Assembly (NCBI GenBank): GCA_023386955.1 | Contig: JAEWIS010000060.1 | Location: 62,001 to 126,000 of the forward strand | Direction: 5' to 3' | From: Bacillota bacterium | GTDB taxonomy: Bacteria; Bacillota; Bacilli; Paenibacillales; NBRC-103111 | Length of the DNA stretch: 64,000 nt | Shown: positions 58,901 through 64,000 of the stretch, in pieces | Position numbering within the stretch: position 1 is the stretch's first letter | Layout: each line of letters starts with the position of its first letter | The notes under the pieces: model-generated | The model's database searches: none | The model's input: the letters and a program-made list of their open reading frames with translations, nothing else | Told to the model about the DNA's origin: nothing | Translations under genes and position numbers: made by a program

Positions 58901-61704
58901 GTGGTCGCCGTTTCTTCCCCCGAAAGGACGGTAACCGTTGTGCTTTCCGTCCGGTATCCCGTCGCCGAGGCATATACCGAATAGGTGCCGGGAGCCAAAT
59001 CGTCCGCCCGGAACTGACTGGCGGAATCCACGGGAGGTGTGGTGGCCAGCCCGCCGTTGATGTCGTTAATCCGGACATTGACGGATACTGCAGGGGCAAT
59101 GGGAGCTCCTTCATCGTCCACCACGGTTCCTTGGATGGAGCCCGGGTTAGGGAGAAGAGGGATGGAAAGGCCTGTGAGCGTATCCGCCCTTACGGTTGTG
59201 CTGATAATGGCGTTCTGGAAGCCCCGCAGCATAATGCTCAGCACATAATCCCCGGGGGAAATGTCCCGCAGGAGAAAGATCCCCTGGTTGTCGGTAACGG
59301 TGCGCTCCCGCAGCATAGAGATACCCAATAAATTGCTGTTAAGGCCGATAAGAGCGCCGGCCAAGGGAGCCCCGGCGGAATCCGTCACCGCGCCGCGGAT
59401 GATGCCCGTAGTAGATTCAAGCGCAAATTCCAGTATGGAGGTTTCCAGCGGGCGAATGAAGACCCCCAGTGTTTTGGTGGCAAAGCCTTCGGCTGCAGCA
59501 TTGACGGTATAGCTCTTCGGGAAAAGACCGGATATCATAAATTCGCCTTCGGCATCCGTTGTGTCCCGGGCCACCACAGTTCCGTTGTCAATCACGGAAA
59601 TGTTTGCACTAACAAGCGGTTGCCCGTCTGTCCTCCGGACGATACCCTCCAGTGAGCCGGTCAGCCGCACCAGCCGGACATTGACAACCGTATTTTCTCC
59701 CGGCCGCACCGTTGCCCCGATGGTCCGGGCGGCAAAGACGGATGAGGAAAACAACAGTGTATACGAATCGGGGGGCAGAGAGGTGATGGCAAATTGACCG
59801 CCGGCATCCGTCAGGGTGGTGTTCACCGTCAAATCCCGGCTGTCATAAACGCGTACAGAAATGCCCTCCAGAGGCAGTCCTGTGCCTTCCTCTGTGACGG
59901 TGCCGGTTATGCTCCCCGGAGAAGGCTGCAGTGTAAAGTTCAAGGTGGCCGCTTCTCCCGGAGCGGTCTGCAGTCCGGTAAGCGAGGTTTGGAAGAAGGG
60001 AGCAGTGGCCCGAATCTGATAGGCTGCTCCAGGCACCAGTGAACTGATGGTATATTGTCCGTTTACATTGGTAGCCGTTTCGGCCTGCACATTGCTGTTC
60101 CGGTCGAGAACTGTCACAGTGGCTCCGGCAATAGGCAGCCCGTCTGCGCCGGAGACGGTGCCGGATACACTGGCGGGGCTGGGGGCCAGCACCGGGTTGA
60201 ATACGCGGGTCGCACCCGGATCCAGGAAAAAGTCCGCATTCTGCAATTGAAAATTGGGAGCGGCCACAGATACCGTAATGGAAACGCCCGGGGGTAAATT
60301 GCCGAGGCTGTATTGCCCATTTGCATCCGTCGTAACCGTAGCGATCCGCACATTGCTTTGGTTGGATACGTTCAGTACGGCACCCGGAACAGGAGCTCCG
60401 TCCAAGGCTGAGGTTACCGTGCCCTGCAGTGTGGCAGGCAGGGGCTGCAGCAGCACGTTCAGCACAATTCCTGTGTTTGCGGCAATGGATACGGCGATGG
60501 TCTGGGGCAGAAACAGCGGATTGGTGAGGGAAAGGATATAATTGCCCGGCGGCACATTGGTGAGGCTGTATACGCCGTCACTATTGGTGACCGTGGATGA
60601 TGCGGGGACTGTACCGCCTTGGGCGGTCAGTGTCACAGCTACATCCGGCTGGGGCAAACCGTTGGTGTTCTGGACGAGGCCCGAGAGGCTGCCTCCTGCT
60701 TGGACGGCCACCTCCAGTGAGCCGGTAATGTTCGGCAGCATATTGCCCGTGAATTGGTCGATGCCGGTTACGGTAAAGGAATTAAACGGCCGGGTCCCCG
60801 CCTGGTTGAACACCGCTCCCAGATTATAGGTCAGCTCAACTGTGGCGCCGCTGGCCAGCGTCCCGATATTCCAGCTTAAGGTGGAGGTCAGCGCATTGAA
60901 GTTGGCGTTGCCGATGTTGACGGATGTAATCCGGAAGGAATCCACTCTGTCCGGCAGGAAAGGAATGGTGGCGAATACCGAGGAAGCGGCGCTGGAGCCC
61001 GTATTCGAGACGGTAAATCTTCCGTTTAAGCTGGCGATGCTGCCGGAAGGAATGGCGGACGGAGGGTTCACAAGGGACTGGGAGACAGACAGCTGGGCCC
61101 GCACGTTGGCTTGATTCAAGGTGACGGGATCGGAAAACGGCAGATAGTCCCGGTTTACCTGATTAGCCAGCGTTGAGGTGAAAAAGAGAAATCGCAGCAC
61201 GGTATTGGCGTTGATGACAAGCTGGCTGAAGAAGGTGCCCTGATCCACGAAGTAATCCAGGAAGTAATTTTCCTGACCGCCAAAATTGGAGCCGTCCTGG
61301 GTGAGGGTAGCCCGGGCCAGGTCGAAATTGTTCACCGGCCGGGAGAAGTTGTTCCGCTCTGCGGGATCCGTCAGCGGATTGCTGCCCACCGACGTATTCT
61401 GGATCAGATTAATCTGGCTGGTGCCTCCGTTCAGCGTGAACATCCATTCGTAGCTGGACGGGTTGTTGTTCAAATCCAGCAGAACCCCCCAGGTTTGGTT
61501 CAAAAACCCGGTACGGGATCGGGGATCGCCTCGTAAACGGAAGCGGAAATACACGTTCCTTCCGTCATAGGCGAAATAGGCCGGAGGAAATTGGCTGTTG
61601 CCCACGATATCCAGACTGGCGGGAAAAGCGGGGTCCACATTGGCTGTGGGCGGCTTCCCGCCTACAGTAATGGGGGTAAATTGGACATTGCTCGGGAACG
61701 GCAT
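55939..61704 (-). CDS. Giant protein of 18 carboxypeptidase-regulatory-like repeats
   Basis: The 1,921-residue protein has no signal peptide and no membrane segment. Residues 1-~190 form a beta-rich region (DGRNVYFRFRLRGDPRSRTG, FLNQTWGVLLDLNN). Residues ~205-345 resemble a DUF11/CARDB-like domain. From ~350 to the end run 18 tandem units of ~86 residues of the CarboxypepD_reg (transthyretin-like) type. Each reads roughly GxVTDxxGxPLxGAxVxV, then TDxxGxFxLxxLxPGxYxL, then GF and PGE, ending LxPLPGSI. The tail is acidic (DEEEPEE). AAAGGGTG precedes the ATG. It is a single gene. A rod-like structural or spore-surface role is an inference. Confidence 0.85.
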   Translation of the reverse strand: MPFPSNVQFTPITVGGKPPTANVDPAFPASLDIVGNSQFPPAYFAYDGRNVYFRFRLRGDPRSRTGFLNQTWGVLLDLNNNPSSYEWMFTLNGGTSQINLIQNTSVGSNPLTDPAERNNFSRPVNNFDLARATLTQDGSNFGGQENYFLDYFVDQGTFFSQLVINANTVLRFLFFTSTLANQVNRDYLPFSDPVTLNQANVRAQLSVSQSLVNPPSAIPSGSIASLNGRFTVSNTGSSAASSVFATIPFLPDRVDSFRITSVNIGNANFNALTSTLSWNIGTLASGATVELTYNLGAVFNQAGTRPFNSFTVTGIDQFTGNMLPNITGSLEVAVQAGGSLSGLVQNTNGLPQPDVAVTLTAQGGTVPASSTVTNSDGVYSLTNVPPGNYILSLTNPLFLPQTIAVSIAANTGIVLNVLLQPLPATLQGTVTSALDGAPVPGAVLNVSNQSNVRIATVTTDANGQYSLGNLPPGVSITVSVAAPNFQLQNADFFLDPGATRVFNPVLAPSPASVSGTVSGADGLPIAGATVTVLDRNSNVQAETATNVNGQYTISSLVPGAAYQIRATAPFFQTSLTGLQTAPGEAATLNFTLQPSPGSITGTVTEEGTGLPLEGISVRVYDSRDLTVNTTLTDAGGQFAITSLPPDSYTLLFSSSVFAARTIGATVRPGENTVVNVRLVRLTGSLEGIVRRTDGQPLVSANISVIDNGTVVARDTTDAEGEFMISGLFPKSYTVNAAAEGFATKTLGVFIRPLETSILEFALESTTGIIRGAVTDSAGAPLAGALIGLNSNLLGISMLRERTVTDNQGIFLLRDISPGDYVLSIMLRGFQNAIISTTVRADTLTGLSIPLLPNPGSIQGTVVDDEGAPIAPAVSVNVRINDINGGLATTPPVDSASQFRADDLAPGTYSVYASATGYRTESTTVTVLSGEETATTIVLAPLPGFIQGTIADRQSRLPIGGAMVKAVTQNGIVLGIAMTDQNGFYQIDGLRPGSYVVLTQAQNYNIVQTGAIIKPDTVTQTDILLDQLPGSIEGRVEPPVPRILVQLFTLQNTPVSSVYSQEDGTFRFTNLAASQYILNAHAVAYSSGPVGALVTPGQTANCIIQLFPNPGTVSGTITAADGRPLPNAVVQVLDRNESPRGRAQSDSAGRYFIGELPAGILSLVTSAPGFASESLAVQLQPGQELAGIDFVLSPNPGGISGLVTDLATDLPINGAEVNIRFSEASGLSVAAVTTSQFGEFLVNDLAPSSYALTVFAPGYQTGFIGAIVESDQITNASVMLAAQPGTIRGQVLTVDDAELTSNNTYIKLFTSSGTLIQTLFADSSGRFVLEDLAPDIYSLSATAEDHATDSQTVLLGPGELKLIVFRLVPVLSFVSGIVTDAVTRLPIVGALVTVNSRTTLPIDTTFTDQLGQFMFDSISAGRRVLTVTADGYGTFTSGILAGAGFATTFLRVELEPLPGAVFGFVTNIEDGSAIAGAEVTLLTDAQETFATLISDISGSYAFRLLSPGRYLSFATAQGFALQNGTFTVGPGESTKASFTLQPLPGSFTGRITDKATGAPLNSIGIFVRHLNNFAQVAGLGSTDAEGVFLIDNLPAGNYVVNISEIGFVATQSSFFVGRGETVRRDFPLARTSSIIIGDVTNENGTKLPGSLVVATDPNGVIVGQGAADNEGRFSVGTGTGTPGGLLHVVGVADGREYQLVDVAVPNESTLRVDLTLPANKAAIIGEVQNQQTGAPVSNMIITAFTESRVFLVSVASDAEGLYSINNLPQGTYIISVSGQSYGSTAALITVPPSGVVRLNLQVPTAFGTLMGRIFDQNGRMLYEALSEVFLPNEARQTAQVQAFRPQPSSGNGNGGLREAFTFMRSVISNESGQYSLSNLPAGTLGALFSFPGKQSKRVGFIINNNQTTYLDVVLLDEEEPEE

Positions 61705-61796
61705 GTTCTCACCCTTTTCGTCATATGCAAACTCCCCACATACTTATGAGCCGGCACATGGGAAAAGAATTCGGCCAACGGATTTTTTGAGATGCC

Positions 61797-61840
61797 AAAA
61801 AACGCCCCGCACCTGCCTCGAGGACAAGCGGGGGCGTTTG
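61797..61840 (-). terminator. Terminator of fabV
   Basis: On the minus strand AAACGCCCCCGC pairs with GCGGGGCGTTT and a T6 run follows. Confidence 0.85.
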
Positions 61841-61869
61841 CGCCCATATAGCTATGCGGTTAATTGGCT

Positions 61870-63048
61870 TTAAAGCTGCACATTCGGATTGACATCCGCC
61901 TCATAATCCACGTTGTCGAAGCCGAAGCCGAAGAGCTGCAGGAAGTCCTGACGGTATCCTTCCAGATCTCCCAGCTCGGGCAAGGTTTCGGTAGTGATGG
62001 CCGACCATGCCTTGTTTACCTCGGCTTGGATGCCCTCGTCCATCTCCCAGTCATCCATACGGATGCGGCCTTCGGCGTCGGTGACAACCTCTCCCCCGGC
62101 TCCGTAGATCCGCTCCATCATCCGGGCCATCTGTTCGATGCAGCCCTCATGGGTTCCCTGGGCCTTCATTTGTTTGTACAGAAGGGAGATGTACAGGGGA
62201 ACCACGGGTATAGCCGAGCTGGCTTGGGTAACCAGCGCCTTATTTACGGAAACATAAGCACGCCCGCCATAAGGAGCAAGCTCCGCTGTGATTTGGCGCG
62301 CCGCCACCTCCAGATCCTCCTTGGCCCGTCCGATGGTTCCTTCCTTATAAATGGCGTGGGTGACCTCCGGTCCGATATAGGAATAGGCGAGTGTAATCAC
62401 ATTGTCGGCCACCAGCCCTTCTTGGGCCAGCAGCTGCATCCACAGGATCCAGTCCTCTCCGCCCATCACCTTGATGGTTTGCCGGATTTCCTCGTCGCTG
62501 GCAGGCTCCATCGTAACTTCATTGACCACGCCGTTCTGCACATTCACTGATTTGTTGGAGAACGATTGCCCGATGGGCTTCAGCACAGAGCCGTACACCT
62601 CTCCGGTGACAGGATCGGTTCTGCGGGGGGCGGCAACGCTGTAGACCACCATATCCACCTTGCCCAGCTTCTCCCGGATTAGACGGACAGCCTCTTCCTT
62701 AATGGCCTGGGAGAAGGCATCGCCGTTCAGGCTCTCCGCTACCAGACCCGCTTCACGGGCAGCCTTCTCGAAGGCAGCCGTGTTGTACCAGCCTGCGGTG
62801 GCTGTGCGGTCGTCCGTTGCCGGGCGTTCGAAGAAAAGTCCGATGGTGTCGGCGCCCATACCGAAGGCGGCGGCGATTCGTGACGCCAGGCCATAGCCGG
62901 TGGATGCTCCGATGACCAGCACTTTTTTGGCTCCTGTCACAGGCTTTCTGGCCTGTACGGCAGCGATTTGGCGCCGCACACTTTCGGCGCAGCCTTCCGG
63001 ATGGGCGGTGGTGCAGATAAAGCCGCGTATTTTCGGTTTAATGATCAT
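61870..63048 (-). CDS. fabV: FabV-type trans-2-enoyl-ACP/CoA reductase
   Basis: The 392-residue NADH-dependent reductase performs the last step of fatty-acid elongation. FabV hallmarks are all present: MIIKPKIRGFICTTAHPEGC at the start, VLVIGASTGYGLASRIA for NADH binding, TDPVTGEVYGSVLKPIG, and the active-site stretch AYSYIGPEVTHAIYKEGTIG with the Tyr and Lys pair. Length is typical (~390-400). FabV enzymes are usually insensitive to triclosan. ATG 63048 is the conserved family start; AGGGAGG lies 12 bases upstream, slightly far. A FapR-like box overlaps its promoter, linking it to lipid control. Confidence 0.95.
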   Translation of the reverse strand: MIIKPKIRGFICTTAHPEGCAESVRRQIAAVQARKPVTGAKKVLVIGASTGYGLASRIAAAFGMGADTIGLFFERPATDDRTATAGWYNTAAFEKAAREAGLVAESLNGDAFSQAIKEEAVRLIREKLGKVDMVVYSVAAPRRTDPVTGEVYGSVLKPIGQSFSNKSVNVQNGVVNEVTMEPASDEEIRQTIKVMGGEDWILWMQLLAQEGLVADNVITLAYSYIGPEVTHAIYKEGTIGRAKEDLEVAARQITAELAPYGGRAYVSVNKALVTQASSAIPVVPLYISLLYKQMKAQGTHEGCIEQMARMMERIYGAGGEVVTDAEGRIRMDDWEMDEGIQAEVNKAWSAITTETLPELGDLEGYRQDFLQLFGFGFDNVDYEADVNPNVQL

Positions 63049-63094
63049 ATGGCAGGAGTTCCTCCCTGAAATCATGTGGTATTCCTTGTTCTTC

Positions 63095-63123
63095 ATCATA
63101 TATGTTAACCGGAGGTTTTTCAA
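63095..63123 (-). promoter_or_regulatory. Sigma-A promoter of fabV
   Basis: On the minus strand, TTGAAA (63118-63123) and TATGAT (63095-63100) are separated by 17 bases. Confidence 0.75.
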
Positions 63124-63136
63124 GACCAGGTACTAA
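63120..63136 (-). promoter_or_regulatory. FapR operator-like site
   Basis: On the minus strand TTAGTACCTGGTCTTGA differs at two positions from the FapR-box form TTAGTACCTAGTCTTAA as I recall it. It overlaps the fabV -35 hexamer, so a bound FapR would block RNA polymerase until malonyl-CoA releases it. Confidence 0.7.
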
Positions 63137-63177
63137 AACGAGGTGTTTCATCTTCTGGCTTTGGGGGTAAAAAGAAA

Positions 63178-63213
63178 ACAAACCCCGCCGGAGATGAATC
63201 ACGGCAGGGTTTG
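63178..63213 (-). terminator. Terminator of the NlpC/P60 gene
   Basis: On the minus strand AAACCCTGCCG pairs with CGGCGGGGTTT, with one wobble, and a T-rich stretch follows. Confidence 0.85.
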
Positions 63214-63237
63214 CTAGAAGGTGTGAGGTAATCAACG

Positions 63238-63723
63238 TTACGCTGCGGGTTCAGAGGTCATCTGGGTATAGAGCTCTTCCCACAGCACGCGACGGGCCGA
63301 AACATAGCGTTTCTTGTAGTAGGATTCATCCAGGCTGCTCTTGGTTACGCCCTCATCACTGGCGGAATGGGCAAACATTCCGTCGCCGATGTAGACACCC
63401 ACATGCGAAATGCCTTTACCGCTGGTGTTGAAGAACACCAAATCCCCGGGACGAAGGTCGGATTTAGGGATCCAGTAGCCTTCTTCATTCTGGGAAACGG
63501 AGCTGCGGGACAATTCAAAATTGAATTGGGCGAACAGGTACTGGGTGAAGCCCGAACAATCGAAACCCTTCGTGGAAGTTCCCCCGGATTTGTAAGGGGT
63601 TCCAATAAGGGCGTCGATCTGCTCGTTCAACGGGGTGGCAGCCGAGGCGGTGCCTGCCGAGAAACTGAGCAGCATGACGGCAGCGACGAGTGCGACAACA
63701 GACTTTTTAAAGAATGAAAACAA
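63238..63723 (-). CDS. Secreted NlpC/P60 cell-wall hydrolase
   Basis: The 161-residue exported peptidase has a signal peptide (residues 1-28, ending TASA). A single NlpC/P60 domain follows, with catalytic Cys56 in GFDCSGFTQYL, His107 in ISHVGVYIG and the third polar residue His119 (MFAHSAS). Such enzymes cut gamma-D-Glu-diamino acid bonds in peptidoglycan. No LysM or SH3 binding domain is present. The start is TTG 63723, with GGAAGGGG nine bases upstream; no in-frame ATG lies before the hydrophobic core. A c-di-AMP riboswitch precedes it. Confidence 0.92.
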   Translation of the reverse strand: MFSFFKKSVVALVAAVMLLSFSAGTASAATPLNEQIDALIGTPYKSGGTSTKGFDCSGFTQYLFAQFNFELSRSSVSQNEEGYWIPKSDLRPGDLVFFNTSGKGISHVGVYIGDGMFAHSASDEGVTKSSLDESYYKKRYVSARRVLWEELYTQMTSEPAA

Positions 63724-63731
63724 CAGGTAAA

Positions 63732-63851
63732 CCCCTTCCTGGTGCCTGCGAGGTTAGCTGGAGGGTTCGGTTGAAGGTTCCCTATGGTCCCTGTACATCG
63801 AGACCAATTCACCCAGAGTGGTTCCCCCGTTTCCCGTAAACGGGAATTCGG
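63732..63851 (-). ncRNA. c-di-AMP riboswitch (ydaO/yuaA class)
   Basis: On the minus strand the leader contains the conserved ydaO blocks in order: GGGGGAACCAC, GGGTGAATT, AGGGAACCTTCAACCGAACC, then CAGCTAACCTCGCAGGC. It lies directly upstream of an NlpC/P60 hydrolase gene, the commonest target of this class. The aptamer ends only a few bases before the GGAAGGGG ribosome binding site, so control may be translational. High c-di-AMP normally switches such genes off. Confidence 0.92.
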
Positions 63852-64000
63852 CATGTTATTTTTTCCAAGTCTAAGTATTCTCCCCGCAGAGCCAAATTCC
63901 TCCCCTTCTCTTTAAAAAAAGATAAGAATTTCTTCAGATGTTCCGGAAAGTTCATTGAATGGACAAAAGAACCAGGTATTTCCAACCAGTTCTTGTCGAA
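63852..64000. other. Upstream end of the window
   Basis: This AT-rich stretch should hold the promoter of the riboswitch transcript on the minus strand. TTGGCT-N16-TAGACT at about 63870-63897 is a candidate. No gene is seen. Confidence 0.35.

Noticed and set aside
1..64000. tRNA or rRNA genes
   Set aside because: No cloverleaf with a TTCRANNC-type arm and CCA-ready end, and no rRNA-like conserved blocks, were found by reading.

Overview
The window looks like chromosome from a spore-forming, GC-rich Bacillota, most likely Paenibacillus or a close relative. Supporting signs are a GerA-type germinant receptor operon, a gerP cluster, CotF-like coat genes, an SLH-domain surface protein, a BceRS-BceAB-type resistance module, a c-di-AMP riboswitch, purine-rich ribosome binding sites and frequent GTG/TTG starts. 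The species cannot be named from the sequence alone. No rRNA, tRNA, CRISPR array or prophage was seen.

Layout. 1-8.8 kb: a low-GC cadherin-like secreted protein, a pspA-zinc ribbon-TPM-SPFH envelope-stress operon (ydjFGHI-like) and a gerA/gerB/gerC receptor operon. 9-13.1 kb: an MFS transporter, a macrolide phosphotransferase behind a predicted RLR stalling leader peptide, and a MarR-nitroreductase-monooxygenase operon with a twin palindromic operator. 13.1-17.7 kb: a Bce-type ABC transporter and two-component system with a candidate response-regulator site. 17.7-18.2 kb: repeat-rich spacer. 18.2-24.1 kb: DUF1697, AraC regulators, EamA exporter, DUF5680, a divergent carbamoyltransferase-fold protein and a cupin. 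24.3-27.9 kb: paired ABC exporters. 27.9-29.4 kb: tandem and palindromic repeats around a methyltransferase. 29.5-29.9 kb: a beta/gamma-crystallin-like protein. 30-37.5 kb: an unusual peptide-type ABC importer. 37.7-41.4 kb: an SLH protein and a PadR-controlled ABC operon. 41.6-43.8 kb: gerP genes, a NifX-like protein and exoA. 43.8-48 kb: a double-kinase hybrid sensor with a BTAD response regulator. 48.1-53.9 kb: coat proteins, DUF6157, a VTT membrane protein, adenosine deaminase, an AAA ATPase, a MITE and a patatin. 54-64 kb: repeats, an MFS transporter, a 1,921-residue 18-repeat protein, fabV under a FapR-like box, and an NlpC/P60 hydrolase behind a c-di-AMP riboswitch.

How it fits together. 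Most of the window serves the cell envelope, the spore and chemical defence: germinant sensing and coat passage, antimicrobial-peptide sensing and export, macrolide inactivation, quinone or nitro-compound detoxification, peptide uptake and wall remodelling. The strongest unusual item is the importer at 30-37 kb. Its ATPases are fused, both permeases carry long N-terminal extensions, and its binding protein appears circularly permuted: the C-terminal part of the family-5 fold comes before the N-terminal part. Three intergenic loci share a palindromic TAACGG/CCGTTA repeat family, and three carry degenerate 30-43 bp tandem repeats.
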